Positions 16,155-25,801 are shown, numbered from the stretch's first letter. The stretch: DNA of 64,000 bases from JANXVR01 sp034667405 (GCA_034667405.1 JAXDJX010000018.1:124001-188000), one strand, 5' to 3'. The notes: a model not told the origin generated them from the letters alone. A program made the numbers and translations.

Positions 16155-16264
16155 AACCCGACCTTGGTAAGGAAGTTCGTCAGAGTCTGTCGCTCATCGG
16201 GATGATGGCGCTCACCGTGCTCGCCACCTATGGGCTCGGATTGCTGGCCGGACACGTGGCGTAG
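16151..16264 (+). CDS. 37-aa single-span membrane protein between mraZ and rsmH
   Basis: An ATG overlapping the mraZ stop (ATGA) opens a frame of 37 codons, and its TAG overlaps the GTG of rsmH (TAGTG). The peptide is MKPDLGKEVRQSLS followed by a hydrophobic helix of about 20 residues (IGMMALTVLATYGLGLLAG), giving a short basic cytoplasmic head and one membrane span. Coupling on both sides strongly suggests that it is translated. It is too small for standard gene calling. I do not recognise a family; it could be a small division-complex or wall-enzyme partner. Confidence 0.7.
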   Translation: MKPDLGKEVRQSLSLIGMMALTVLATYGLGLLAGHVA

Positions 16265-17133
16265 TGACGGAAGGCGCTCACCTTCCCGTCATGGTGTCCG
16301 AAGTGACCGAGCTCCTCCGGGACCGGGGCAGGGTCCTGGATATGACACTCGGTGCCGGAGGGCACACGGAGGCGCTGCTCGTCGCCGGTGTAGGAACCGT
16401 CGTAGGTGTCGATCGCGATCCGGTGGCCATCGCGATCGCCGCCGACCGACTGGCAGTGTTCGGCGATCGCTTCCGAGCGCTGCAGAAAGACTTCTCCGAG
16501 GTCGAAGAGGCCGATGTCCTGGGGCCGGTCGACGGCGTCCTCTTCGACCTCGGGGTGTCGTCCATGCAACTGGACGAGGCCGGCCGCGGATTCGGGTACC
16601 GACAGGACGCACCGCTGGATATGCGGATGGCTCCCGACGGCCCAACGGCGGCCGATCTGGTGAATGAGCTACCGGAGAAGGAGCTCGCCGACCTCATCTT
16701 CGGATTCGGGCAGGAGCCGAAGTCCCGGAGGATCGCCTCGGCGATCGTCCGCAATCGACAGAAGGCCAGGATCGAAACGACCGACCAACTGGCCGGTGTG
16801 GTCGTGGGCGCTGTAGGGAAGCGGCCGGGGGGCCCCCACCCCGCGCGTCGCACGTTCCAGGCGCTCCGGATCGCGGTCAACCGGGAGCTCGAGGAGCTCG
16901 CCGCCGCCCTGCCTCAGGCGGTCGATCTCCTCGCTCCCGGAGGCCGCGTCGTGGTGATCAGCTATCACTCGCTGGAGGACGGCATGGTCAAGCGCGCCTT
17001 CCGTGCGGACCAGCGTCTCGTGGTCCTGACGAAGAAACCCCTGGTCCCCTCGGCAGAAGAGGTGGGAGAGAACCCTCGGTCGCGAAGCGCGAAGTTCCGT
17101 GCGGCCGAACGCCGCCTGGCGGTGGCGGCGTGA
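16264..17133 (+). CDS. rsmH: 16S rRNA (cytosine1402-N4)-methyltransferase RsmH
   Basis: 289-residue SAM-dependent methyltransferase (MraW). HLPVMVSEVTELL at the start, the SAM motif LDMTLGAGGHTEALL (about residues 25-40), FDLGVSSMQLDEAGRGFGYRQDAPLDMRM (about 95-123) and the C-terminal SYHSLEDGMVKRAF are all family signatures. It methylates N4 of C1402 in the ribosomal P site. The GTG start overlaps the stop of the 37-aa gene. Its stop overlaps ftsL as GTGA. Confidence 0.96.
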   Translation: MTEGAHLPVMVSEVTELLRDRGRVLDMTLGAGGHTEALLVAGVGTVVGVDRDPVAIAIAADRLAVFGDRFRALQKDFSEVEEADVLGPVDGVLFDLGVSSMQLDEAGRGFGYRQDAPLDMRMAPDGPTAADLVNELPEKELADLIFGFGQEPKSRRIASAIVRNRQKARIETTDQLAGVVVGAVGKRPGGPHPARRTFQALRIAVNRELEELAAALPQAVDLLAPGGRVVVISYHSLEDGMVKRAFRADQRLVVLTKKPLVPSAEEVGENPRSRSAKFRAAERRLAVAA

Positions 17134-17549
17134 GCCTCCCTGCACGCAAAGCGGATGTCTCCGTTCCCGCCCCGGCTCCCCGGCGTCCGGCGGCGCCCAG
17201 GCGGGCGCCCGCTCGAACCCCCGCTCCCGTCTCGCGTCCCACCCCGGGCCGTCGTCGTCGTCCGGCGTTCCACCCGGGCTTCCTGTTCTTCTCGACCGCC
17301 GTCGTGACGGTCTTGGTGACCGTGGTGGTCGTGCTGAACGTGCTCCTTGCCCAGCAGGCGTTCCAGGTTCGCACATTGCGACAGAGCATCACCGAGCTTC
17401 AAGGCAACGGCGTCGCCTTGACCGAACGTGTCGCGGCGCTCTCGGCGCCCGGACGTGTCCAGGCGTGGGCGCTGGCCCATGGCATGGTGACCCCTCCCGA
17501 TGTCTTCGTCCTGCCGGTGCAGGGCGGCACCGGCGGGGGACACCCGTGA
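17130..17549 (+). CDS. ftsL: Cell division protein FtsL
   Basis: 139-residue bitopic protein: a long Pro/Arg/Ala-rich cytoplasmic tail (residues 1-48), one membrane helix (about 49-73) and a short periplasmic coiled coil (QQAFQVRTLRQSITELQGNGVALTERVAAL). This layout and its place between rsmH and ftsI identify FtsL, although the sequence is poorly conserved. FtsL joins FtsB/FtsQ and activates the FtsWI synthase at the septum. GTG start coupled to rsmH; no FtsB-like gene is seen nearby. Confidence 0.85.
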   Translation: MSLPARKADVSVPAPAPRRPAAPRRAPARTPAPVSRPTPGRRRRPAFHPGFLFFSTAVVTVLVTVVVVLNVLLAQQAFQVRTLRQSITELQGNGVALTERVAALSAPGRVQAWALAHGMVTPPDVFVLPVQGGTGGGHP

Positions 17550-19252
17550 GGCGACCTCCCGGAGCACGGCTCCTAACGTTGTTGGTGGCATTCGTGTTCG
17601 CGTTCGGGGGGATCACCGTACGGCTGGGATTCCTGCAACTGCGCGATCAGCGCGCGTACGCCGCACAAGGCCTGGCGCAACGTGTCCACACGATCACGCT
17701 TCCCGCCGCGCGCGGGATGATCGTCGACCGCGACGGCGTCCCACTCGCGATCACCGTCCAGGCGCGCGATGTCTACGCGGATCCTCGATATGTCGAGGAT
17801 CCGTCAGCTACGGCAGATGCCCTCGCAACGTTGTTGGATGTCAAACCTCGCACCCTCATCCCAGCCCTGATCCACAACGGGTCGTTCGCCTACCTGGCCA
17901 GAGGTGTCGACGTCGGCCTCGCCGCGAAGATCGACGCGCTATCGCTCCCCGGCATCCTCACGACCCCTGTGCCCAAGCGCGAATATCCCGCGGGCGACCT
18001 CGCGGCACAAACGGTGGGCTTCCGGAATATGGCCGGGCAGGGATACGGGTTGGAGCAGCAATTCCAAACCCTGCTCGCGGGCAAGTCGGGCCGGGAACGC
18101 GTCGAACTGTCGCCGGGGGGACAGTTGATCCCCGAAGGTGTTCAGGTGGTCAACGCGCCCGTCCCCGGCAGCACCCTCGTCACGACGATCGACCGGCAGA
18201 TCCAGTTCCAGGCCCAGGAGTACCTGAAGCAAGCAGTGAAAGCCAACCACGCCAAAGGCGGCACGATCATCGTGATGGATCCGAAGAGCGGCGACATCTA
18301 CGCCATGGCGAATTACCCGACCTTCGACCCGAACGCGTTCTCCACGGCGAACAAGGACTTCTATCGGAACCGAGCGCTTACCGACATGTTCGAACCGGGT
18401 TCGGTCAACAAGATCATCACGGCGGCAGCGGGGCTCGAGGTGGGTGGCGTGACCATGACCGACAGGTTCAGCGTGCCGGCCTCGCGCACCATCGGTACCT
18501 TCACGATCCACGACTCCGAGGTCCATCAGATCGAAGCGATGACGCTCGGCGACATCATCACGAAGTCCAGCAACATCGGGGCTACCGAGGTCGCCGACAA
18601 GGTTGGTGCCGGTGGCCTGGCGACCTACCTGGCCAGGTTCGGATTCGGCCGAACCACCGGCCTAGGATTCCCCGGCGAGATCCCGGGCGAGATCCCCGCC
18701 ACGCCCGACTGGACGGCGACGAGCCTCTCGACGATCTCCTACGGCCAGGGGATCTCGGTAACGCCCATGCAGATGGCGTCGGTATACGCCACGGTCGCCA
18801 ACGATGGCACGCTGGTGCAGCCGCGTCTGGTGCTCGGGACCAAGGATCCGAACGGCGTCTTCCACCCGGCGGCCGAATCGCCGACCCACCCGGTGACCAG
18901 CCGGAGCACCGCGGACTCACTCACACAGATGCTGTCGTCCGTGGTCTCCGGAGGAACGGGTGTGAACGCGCAGATCCCCGGCTATCAAGTGGCCGGAAAG
19001 ACGGGAACGGCCCTCATCCCCAACCCTGCGGGCGGCTATTACAAGAATGCCTACGTCGCATCGTTCATCGGGTTCCTTCCCGCGTCGGCTCCGCGGGTCG
19101 TCGTGGCCGCGATCATCGACAGGCCCACCACCGTGTACGGGGGTGTCGCGGCGGCTCCGCTCTTCCAGCAGGTGGCGCGCTACGCGATCCACCGTCTCGG
19201 GATCGCCCCGGCCGCCCCGGTACCGTTGCCACCGAGCGCACTTCACCCGTGA
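17546..19252 (+). CDS. ftsI: Septal peptidoglycan transpeptidase FtsI (class B PBP)
   Basis: 568-residue class B penicillin-binding protein. A membrane anchor at about residues 8-28 is followed by the PBP dimer domain (about 50-190) and the transpeptidase domain. Active-site motifs are SVNK in FEPGSVNKIITAA (nucleophile Ser), SSN in TKSSNIGA, and KTGT in VAGKTGTALIPN. It cross-links septal peptidoglycan in complex with FtsW. There are no PASTA domains. The GTG at 17546 overlaps the ftsL stop and places the membrane anchor correctly. Confidence 0.95.
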   Translation: MRRPPGARLLTLLVAFVFAFGGITVRLGFLQLRDQRAYAAQGLAQRVHTITLPAARGMIVDRDGVPLAITVQARDVYADPRYVEDPSATADALATLLDVKPRTLIPALIHNGSFAYLARGVDVGLAAKIDALSLPGILTTPVPKREYPAGDLAAQTVGFRNMAGQGYGLEQQFQTLLAGKSGRERVELSPGGQLIPEGVQVVNAPVPGSTLVTTIDRQIQFQAQEYLKQAVKANHAKGGTIIVMDPKSGDIYAMANYPTFDPNAFSTANKDFYRNRALTDMFEPGSVNKIITAAAGLEVGGVTMTDRFSVPASRTIGTFTIHDSEVHQIEAMTLGDIITKSSNIGATEVADKVGAGGLATYLARFGFGRTTGLGFPGEIPGEIPATPDWTATSLSTISYGQGISVTPMQMASVYATVANDGTLVQPRLVLGTKDPNGVFHPAAESPTHPVTSRSTADSLTQMLSSVVSGGTGVNAQIPGYQVAGKTGTALIPNPAGGYYKNAYVASFIGFLPASAPRVVVAAIIDRPTTVYGGVAAAPLFQQVARYAIHRLGIAPAAPVPLPPSALHP

Positions 19253-20766
19253 TCCTTGCGGGCCCGGAGGACGGGCCGACGGTAAGCTCGGAACCCGTGG
19301 TTCCTTCCTTCCCCACCGTGGGTGAACTCGCGGCCGCGGTGCCCGGCGTCGTGTTGTTCGGCGACCCCACCGTTCGTGTCCACGAGGCAGCCTGCGATTC
19401 GCGCGACGTTCCCCAGGGCTCGCTCTTCTTCTGTATCCGGGGTGAGGCCGCCGACGGCCACAGGTTCGCTCGCGCGGCGGTGGGGGCGGGAGCCGTGGCC
19501 CTGGTGGTCGATCACCGCCTCGAGGATGTCGAAGTCCCACAGCTGCAGGTGGCGTCCGTCCGCGCCGCCGCGGGTCCCATCGCTGCCCAGATCTTCGGAC
19601 ATCCGGCGGAAGACCTCACGCTCGTCGGGATCACCGGGACGAACGGCAAGACCACCAGCACCTATCTCATGGAGTCGGTATTCGCGGCGGCGGGTGTCAC
19701 AGCGGGCTTGGTCGGCACCACCGGTGCGCGGATCGGTGGCCGCCCCATCCCGCTCGCTCGTACCACCCCGGAGGCTCCCGACCTTCAACGGCTGCTCGCG
19801 CGGATGCGCGCCGAGGGCGTCGGCGCGGTCGCCATGGAAGTCTCCTCCCATGCGCTGGACCAACATCGCGTCGACGGGTTCGCCGTGGACGTCGCTGTCT
19901 TCACGAATCTCTCTCAGGACCACCTGGACTATCACGCGGACATGGCCCGCTACTTCGACGCGAAGGCCCGGCTCTTCACACCGGACCACGCGGCCGCGGG
20001 CGTCGTGAACCTCGACGACGCCTCGGGACGGGTCCTTGCGGGTGTCGCCACCGTCCCGCTTACCACTGTGGGAGTCGAGGCCGCCGATGCAGATCTCGTC
20101 GCGACGGATGTCCGTGTCGATGGAAGCGGGGTTGCGTTCCGCGTTGATGGGCTCGCCGTCAGTTCCCAGCTCCGTGGTGCGTTCAACGTCTCGAACTGCT
20201 TGGGCGTGGTGGCGGCGGCTCGGGAGCTCGGCATCGCCGATGACGCCATCGCCCGCGGGATCGCGTCCCTCGCAGGCGTACCGGGCAGGGTCGAGCCCGT
20301 GGAGGAGGGCCAGGATTTCCTGGTGGTGGTGGACTACGCCCACACGCCGGATAGCATCCAGACCGTGCTGAGGGCGGTGCGCCCGCTGATCCCCGGGAAG
20401 CTGATCTGTGTGTTCGGTTGCGGAGGCGATCGTGACCGCGCGAAGCGACCCTTGATGGGGGCGGCTGCGACCGGGAGTGCGGACCTCACCGTCATCACGA
20501 GTGATAACCCGCGTTCGGAGGATCCACTGGAGATCATCAGACAGATCGAGGCAGGCGCTGCTGCCGGCGGCGGGGCGTTCGTCTCGGAGGTGGACCGCCG
20601 GGCTGCCATCAGGCTGGCCGTGCGTCGTGCAGGGACGGGAGACGCCGTCGTCATCGCGGGAAAGGGGCATGAGCCCTATCAGGAGATCGGCGGGACCTCG
20701 CTTCCGTTCGACGACCGCGCCGTCGCTCGTGCAGAGCTCGCCGAACTGATGGGGCAGACGTCGTGA
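19249..20766 (+). CDS. murE: UDP-MurNAc-tripeptide synthetase MurE (meso-DAP type)
   Basis: 505-residue Mur ligase: N-terminal UDP-binding domain with CDSRDVPQGSLFFCIRG, ATP loop GITGTNGKTTSTYL (about residues 126-139), and a C-terminal domain with SDNPRSEDP. The DNPR motif recognises meso-diaminopimelate, so the wall is expected to be DAP-based. It adds DAP to UDP-MurNAc-L-Ala-D-Glu in the cytoplasm. The GTG at 19249 overlaps the ftsI stop like its neighbours. An alternative GTG at 19297 gives 489 residues and follows a TAAGCT hexamer by eight bases, so an internal leaderless start is possible. Confidence 0.93.
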   Translation: MILAGPEDGPTVSSEPVVPSFPTVGELAAAVPGVVLFGDPTVRVHEAACDSRDVPQGSLFFCIRGEAADGHRFARAAVGAGAVALVVDHRLEDVEVPQLQVASVRAAAGPIAAQIFGHPAEDLTLVGITGTNGKTTSTYLMESVFAAAGVTAGLVGTTGARIGGRPIPLARTTPEAPDLQRLLARMRAEGVGAVAMEVSSHALDQHRVDGFAVDVAVFTNLSQDHLDYHADMARYFDAKARLFTPDHAAAGVVNLDDASGRVLAGVATVPLTTVGVEAADADLVATDVRVDGSGVAFRVDGLAVSSQLRGAFNVSNCLGVVAAARELGIADDAIARGIASLAGVPGRVEPVEEGQDFLVVVDYAHTPDSIQTVLRAVRPLIPGKLICVFGCGGDRDRAKRPLMGAAATGSADLTVITSDNPRSEDPLEIIRQIEAGAAAGGGAFVSEVDRRAAIRLAVRRAGTGDAVVIAGKGHEPYQEIGGTSLPFDDRAVARAELAELMGQTS

Positions 20767-22124
20767 AGCCCCGAAGGATGAGCGATGTCGCGCGGGCCGT
20801 GGACGGGCGCCTCGTCGGCAACGACGTGGAGGTGGAGGCGGTCGCCACGGACTCCCGATCGGTGACACCGGGCGCGTTGTTCATCGCGTTGCCTGGCGAG
20901 CGTACGGACGGCGCGAGGTTCGTTCCTGAAGCGATCGGCGCCGGGGCCTGCGGCGTTGTCGTCGCCGACGGCACGGATGTCGATGGCCCCGCGGTCTTCG
21001 TGCGGTCGCCGGGGGAGGCGCTGATGCGGCTCGCCGCCGACGAGCGCTCCCGGATGGACGCCACCGTGGTGGGGATCACCGGCGCGAACGGAAAGACCAG
21101 CACGAAGGACCTCACGGCCGCATCGCTTGCCGGCTCGCTCCGAACACACGCGAGTCCGGGGTCGTTCAATAACGAGATCGGTCTGCCCGTGACCCTCCTG
21201 ACGGCGCCGCCCGACGCGCAGGTGGTCGTTGCGGAGATGGGCGCTCGCCACAAAGGGGATGTGTCCGAGCTCTGCGCGATCGCGCGCCCGGACATCGTGG
21301 TCGTTATGAACATCGGACTCGCGCACATCGAGATCTTCGGATCGTGGGACGCCATCGTGGAAGCCTCCGCCGAACCTGTGGAGGCGGTTCGTGCCGACGG
21401 CGTCGCGATCCTCCTGGCCGACGATCCGGTGGTGGCGGGCTATCGGAGCCGATGTGCCGGCCGCGTAGTCACGTTCGGTACCACGGCATCGGCGGACGTG
21501 CGGGCCATCGACGTGCGCCTCGGCGCCGACGGATGTCCCCGATTCACCGTCGTTGCCAACGGCGAGACGGCCCAGGTGCAGCTGTCCGTCCCGGGGGAAC
21601 ACATGGTCACGAACGCGTTGGCCGCCATCGCGGTGGGACGCGAACTGGGCGTGTCCCTCCCGGATGCGGCGAACGCGCTTGCTGCCGCCCGCATCTCTCG
21701 CTGGCGGATGGAGACATTCACCACCACGGACGGGATCCGCGTGGTGAATGACGCGTACAACGCGAACCCGGAGTCCGTCGCCGCCGCCATCAAAGCGGCG
21801 CGCTGGATGGCCGGCGACGCGAACCTCATCGCGGTCCTCGGGCCGATGGCAGAACTCGGTTCGGTCGCGATGGTTGAACACGAACGGGTCGGCGAACTCG
21901 CGGCGCGCGTCAGGGTGGACCGGCTGATCACCGTTGGGGCCGCCGCCTACCCGATCGCCGTCGCCGGTCTGCGCGAGGGCGTGGAGCCCGACAACGTCGC
22001 GACCTATGACCGCGGCGACGAGGCGCTCGCCGATGTCCGGGCGCATGCCCGCCCAGGGGACGTTGTGCTGTTCAAGGCGTCACGCGTCGCCGGCCTGGAG
22101 AAGCTGGCGGAGGCGCTCCGATGA
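20763..22124 (+). CDS. murF: UDP-MurNAc-tripeptide-D-Ala-D-Ala ligase MurF
   Basis: 453-residue Mur ligase. The N-terminal domain shows TDSRSVTPGALFIALPGERTDG; the ATP loop is GITGANGKTSTKDL (about residues 103-116), followed by SFNNEIGLPVTLL, a MurF-typical stretch, and the C-terminal VVNDAYNANPESV. It adds D-Ala-D-Ala to the UDP-MurNAc tripeptide, finishing the cytoplasmic precursor. The GTG overlaps the murE stop; ATG 20778 is the next in-frame alternative. Confidence 0.95.
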   Translation: MKPRRMSDVARAVDGRLVGNDVEVEAVATDSRSVTPGALFIALPGERTDGARFVPEAIGAGACGVVVADGTDVDGPAVFVRSPGEALMRLAADERSRMDATVVGITGANGKTSTKDLTAASLAGSLRTHASPGSFNNEIGLPVTLLTAPPDAQVVVAEMGARHKGDVSELCAIARPDIVVVMNIGLAHIEIFGSWDAIVEASAEPVEAVRADGVAILLADDPVVAGYRSRCAGRVVTFGTTASADVRAIDVRLGADGCPRFTVVANGETAQVQLSVPGEHMVTNALAAIAVGRELGVSLPDAANALAAARISRWRMETFTTTDGIRVVNDAYNANPESVAAAIKAARWMAGDANLIAVLGPMAELGSVAMVEHERVGELAARVRVDRLITVGAAAYPIAVAGLREGVEPDNVATYDRGDEALADVRAHARPGDVVLFKASRVAGLEKLAEALR

Positions 22125-23179
22125 TCTCCATCCTGGTTGCGGCGGGTGTCGGACTCGGCGTCACGCTCCTCGGGACACCGATCGCCATCCGCGCGTTCCG
22201 ATTGTGGGGTTGGGGCCAGCGGATCAACGAAGAGGGACCCCACACACACTTCGAGAAGATGGGCACGCCGACGATGGGCGGCATCGTCATGCTCGCGGGA
22301 TTGCTGCTCGGGTACCTGGCGTCGAGGATCACGTTCGGGGGTTTCTCAACCACCGGCGTCTCGTTGGTCCTCGCGGCCATCGGATTCGGGTCTGTCGGCT
22401 TCCTCGACGACTACATCAAGGTCCGCCATCGGCGGTCGCTCGGGTTGTCGAAGTCGCAGAAGTTCTTGGGGACGGCCGTGGTGTCGGTGGTGTTCGCGGT
22501 GTTGGTCGTGCACGTGGGAGGACACACGGGGACCACGACCGACATCTCGTTCATCCGCGACACGGGGATCCGGCTCGGCTTCTTCTTCTATGCGTGGGCT
22601 TTCGTGGTGCTCACGTCCTCATCGCACGCGGTCAACCTCACCGACGGATTGGACGGACTTGCCTCTGGATCGTCCATCATGGTGCTCGCCGCCTACGTGT
22701 TCATCGGCTTCTGGCAGTTCAGGCACTCGTGCAGCGCCGCTCCGCTGGACGCGTGCTACCCGGTCCAGGGACGCGCGATGCTGGATGCTGCCGTGGTCTC
22801 GGCGTCGATGATGGGTGCGGCCACCGGCTTCCTCTGGTGGAACGCCGCCCCGGCTCGCATCTTCATGGGGGACACCGGCTCCCTGGCGCTCGGCGGACTC
22901 TTCGGCGCGCTCGCCATCACCACCAACACCGAGCTGCTCCTGGTCATCCTCGGCGGACTCTTCGTCATCGAGACGGCGTCGGTGATCCTCCAGGTGATCT
23001 CGTTCCGAGGATTCCACCGGCGGATCTTCCGGATGTCCCCGATCCACCATCATTTCGAACTTGCCGGGTGGCCCGAATTCACGGTCATCGTGCGCTTCTG
23101 GATCGTCGCCGGACTCTGCGTGGGCGTTGGACTCGGCCTTTACTACGCGGACTTCATCGCGCGAGGGGGCCTGGGATGA
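22121..23179 (+). CDS. mraY: Phospho-MurNAc-pentapeptide translocase MraY
   Basis: 352-residue polytopic membrane enzyme with about ten hydrophobic helices. Signatures: GPHTHFEKMGTPTMGG, the Asp pair in FLDDYIKVR (about residues 94-102), NLTDGLDGLA (about 172-181), FMGDTGSLALGG and the cytoplasmic MSPIHHHFE. It transfers phospho-MurNAc-pentapeptide to undecaprenyl phosphate, making lipid I. The ATG overlaps the murF stop (ATGA) and its own stop overlaps murD. Confidence 0.97.
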   Translation: MISILVAAGVGLGVTLLGTPIAIRAFRLWGWGQRINEEGPHTHFEKMGTPTMGGIVMLAGLLLGYLASRITFGGFSTTGVSLVLAAIGFGSVGFLDDYIKVRHRRSLGLSKSQKFLGTAVVSVVFAVLVVHVGGHTGTTTDISFIRDTGIRLGFFFYAWAFVVLTSSSHAVNLTDGLDGLASGSSIMVLAAYVFIGFWQFRHSCSAAPLDACYPVQGRAMLDAAVVSASMMGAATGFLWWNAAPARIFMGDTGSLALGGLFGALAITTNTELLLVILGGLFVIETASVILQVISFRGFHRRIFRMSPIHHHFELAGWPEFTVIVRFWIVAGLCVGVGLGLYYADFIARGGLG

Positions 23180-24528
23180 GCGGCCGGTTCGACGGTGTCC
23201 GTGCCGTCGTGGTGGGCGCCGGCGTGGCGGGAGCCTCCGCAGCTCGCGTGCTCCTCGACCTGGGTGCCCACGTGGTCGTCACCGACGCCCGCGACGCGAA
23301 CCAGCTCAACGGCGCGGTCGCGACCTTGGAGGCCGCCGGCGCCGACGTGCACACCGGGGGCCACGCTCCCCATGATCTTGACGACGCCACGCTGGTGGTG
23401 GTGAGCCCCGGTGTCACGCCCGACGCTCCGATCACCACCTGGGCGCGTGACCGCGGGATCCCCGTGTGGGGCGAGCTGGAACTCGGTGCGCAGATCGCGA
23501 CCGTCCCGTATCTGGCGGTCACCGGCACGAACGGGAAGACGACCACCACGGGGATGATCGCTTCGTGCCTCACCGCGGCGGGGATGGACGCGGTGGCCTG
23601 CGGGAACATCGGCCACCCGTTCCCCGAGGCGGCCGCCGGATCCCATGAGGTTCTGGTCGTCGAGGCGTCGTCGTTCCAACTCTCCACCCAGTCGTCGTTC
23701 CATCCGGTGGTCTCTGTGCTCCTCAACCTCGACGAGGACCATGTGGACTGGCACGGCTCGACCGATGCGTACCGTCGCGCGAAGGCGAGGATCTTCGCGA
23801 TGCAGACGGCCACGGACGTGCACGTCGGCAATCGCGACGATGCGCGTGCCGCCGAGATCTCCGCTACCGCCCCGTGTCCCGTCGTGTGGATCCGCACCGG
23901 CGAACCCGCCGACGGCGAGATCGGCTACATCTCCGGCGAACTCACCGCACGCCTCGACGCGGTCACGGTCTCCCTGGGGCCGATCGATACCCCCAGGGCC
24001 GGGTACCGAGAGGATGCGGCCGCCGCGGCCGCCGCGGCGCTGTCGTTCGGAGCTCCTCCCACGGCCGTGATCGACGGGCTCGCGAACTTCGTGCCTGCCG
24101 CTCACCGCGGCGACGTCGTCGCGGAGATCGAAGGCGTGCGGTTCATCGACAACTCGAAGGCGACGAACGTGCATGCGGCACTCGCGGCTATCGCCGCGGT
24201 GGATGGCCCCCTCGTACTGATCGCAGGGGGCCGGGCGAAGGGGCAGGACCTCGCCCCGCTCGGACAGGTCGCCGGCCGTCTCGACGCGGTGGTGGCGATC
24301 GGGGAGTCCGCCGAGGAGATCGTCGCACTCTTGGGAGATCGCACGGAGGCACGCGAGGCGACCTCCATGAAGGAGGCGACCCGGATGGCGTTCGAGCGGT
24401 GTCCGCATGCGGGGACCGTGCTCCTGGCTCCGGCCTGTGCGAGCTGGGACATGTATAAGGACTACCGTGAGCGCGGGGAAGATTTCGCCGCGTGCGCCCG
24501 GACGTTGGGGGACGTGCAGCATGCCTGA
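23176..24528 (+). CDS. murD: UDP-MurNAc-L-Ala-D-Glu ligase MurD
   Basis: 450-residue Mur ligase with an N-terminal Rossmann domain (RAVVVGAGVAGASAARVL), ATP loop AVTGTNGKTTTTGMI (about residues 112-126), LNLDEDHVDWHGS, and FIDNSKATNVHAALAA plus LIAGGRAKG in the C-terminal part. It adds D-glutamate to UDP-MurNAc-L-Ala. The ATG at 23176 overlaps the mraY stop (ATGA); the stop overlaps ftsW by eight bases. Confidence 0.96.
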   Translation: MSGRFDGVRAVVVGAGVAGASAARVLLDLGAHVVVTDARDANQLNGAVATLEAAGADVHTGGHAPHDLDDATLVVVSPGVTPDAPITTWARDRGIPVWGELELGAQIATVPYLAVTGTNGKTTTTGMIASCLTAAGMDAVACGNIGHPFPEAAAGSHEVLVVEASSFQLSTQSSFHPVVSVLLNLDEDHVDWHGSTDAYRRAKARIFAMQTATDVHVGNRDDARAAEISATAPCPVVWIRTGEPADGEIGYISGELTARLDAVTVSLGPIDTPRAGYREDAAAAAAAALSFGAPPTAVIDGLANFVPAAHRGDVVAEIEGVRFIDNSKATNVHAALAAIAAVDGPLVLIAGGRAKGQDLAPLGQVAGRLDAVVAIGESAEEIVALLGDRTEAREATSMKEATRMAFERCPHAGTVLLAPACASWDMYKDYRERGEDFAACARTLGDVQHA

Positions 24529-25801
24529 GCGCGGAGCGGCTCGTGCGAAGAAGCAGCCGGCTCGCAAGGTCCGCGAACCCGCCCGGGCTGTCCGGCGCCC
24601 ACTGCGGCTGGTGACACCGGTTCCTGTCAACACGCCGGCCAGGGATCCGGCCAGAGCCGTTCGCACGAGCCTTCTCTTCCTCCTGATCCCGTCGGTGATC
24701 CTCATCGCGGTAGGGGTCGTCGAGGTGCTGTCGGCGAGTTCGGTGGAGGCCTACACGACCTACGGCACCAGCTTCTGGTTCTTCGGGCGTCAGGTGATGT
24801 ACGTGGGGATCGGCTCGGGTGCGCTCCTCGTCACGTGGCGGCTGCCGTACCGAGCCTGGCAGCGCGCCGCCGTTCCGTTCCTAGGTGTGACCGTGTTCCT
24901 CATGCTGCTCGCGCTGCACCCTGCCGCGGGGACGTCGGCGTACGGCGCGAGCCGATGGATCGCGGTGGGACCGTTCACCCTTCAGCCCTCGGAGTTCGCG
25001 AAGCTCGGGCTCGTCGCCTTCGCAGCGATGATCCTGACGAAGAAATGGGACAAGCTTCACGATCCCGGTCATCTGGCGCTGCCGCTCGGCCTCGTCGTGC
25101 TGGTGGTCGCCGGGATCGTGCTCCTCCAGCACGACCTCGGTACCACCGTCGTCCTTTGTTCGAGCGTGTTCGTGATGGTGTTCGTTGCCGGTGCGCGGAT
25201 GAAACACCTGGCGCTCACGGCCGTGGCCGCGGGAGTGGTCGGCGGGTTCACGGTGCTGGGTACCGCCTACCGACGAGCGCGGTTCCTGAGTTTCCTCGAT
25301 CCCGGGCTCGATCCTCAGGGCACGGGCTACCAGTTGACGCAGGGGCTCATCTCCCTGGGCTCGGGTGGGTGGTTCGGCGTCGGCCTCGGAGCCAGTCGCG
25401 GGAAGTGGCAGTTCGTTCCCAATGCCCATACGGACTTCATCTTCGCCATCTTGGGGGAGGAGCTCGGCTTCCTGGGCGAACTCGTCGTGCTGACGTGCTT
25501 CGTCCTGCTCATCTATGCCGGGGTGCGGATCGCGCTTCGTGCCCCCGATGTGTTCGGCAGGTTGCTGGCCACCGGCATCACCGCGTGGATCGGCGTTCAG
25601 GCCGTGGTGAACCTGGGCGCGGTGACCGGACTACTTCCCATCACCGGCGTCCCACTTCCGTTGGTGTCCTTCGGCGGCTCTGCCCTCATCGTCACCATGG
25701 CGGCGATCGGTGTACTCGCGAACATCGCGCGATCCAGTGTCGCTTCCGGGTCGGGGAGCGCGGCACGTGCCGGCGCCCGCACCCGGACGGCGACACGATG
25801 A
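24521..25801 (+). CDS. ftsW: Septal peptidoglycan glycosyltransferase FtsW
   Basis: 426-residue SEDS protein. A basic cytoplasmic head of about 45 residues precedes about ten membrane helices. SEDS signatures are YGASRWIAVGPFTLQPSEFAKLGL, QHDLGTTVV, and HTDFIFAILGEELGF (about 295-310), which contains the region with the catalytic Asp, then GVPLPLVSFGGSAL. Its position between murD and murG favours FtsW over RodA. It polymerises lipid II at the septum with FtsI. The start overlaps the murD end by eight bases. Confidence 0.94.
   Translation: MPERGAARAKKQPARKVREPARAVRRPLRLVTPVPVNTPARDPARAVRTSLLFLLIPSVILIAVGVVEVLSASSVEAYTTYGTSFWFFGRQVMYVGIGSGALLVTWRLPYRAWQRAAVPFLGVTVFLMLLALHPAAGTSAYGASRWIAVGPFTLQPSEFAKLGLVAFAAMILTKKWDKLHDPGHLALPLGLVVLVVAGIVLLQHDLGTTVVLCSSVFVMVFVAGARMKHLALTAVAAGVVGGFTVLGTAYRRARFLSFLDPGLDPQGTGYQLTQGLISLGSGGWFGVGLGASRGKWQFVPNAHTDFIFAILGEELGFLGELVVLTCFVLLIYAGVRIALRAPDVFGRLLATGITAWIGVQAVVNLGAVTGLLPITGVPLPLVSFGGSALIVTMAAIGVLANIARSSVASGSGSAARAGARTRTATR

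Noticed and set aside
18365..18378. CGAACCGGGTTCGG, resembling an SOS box
   Set aside because: The half-site spacing is 3 rather than 4 bp and it encodes the ftsI active-site region FEPGS.
19243..20868. Long antisense frame across murE
   Set aside because: Shadow of the murE frame; no family features.
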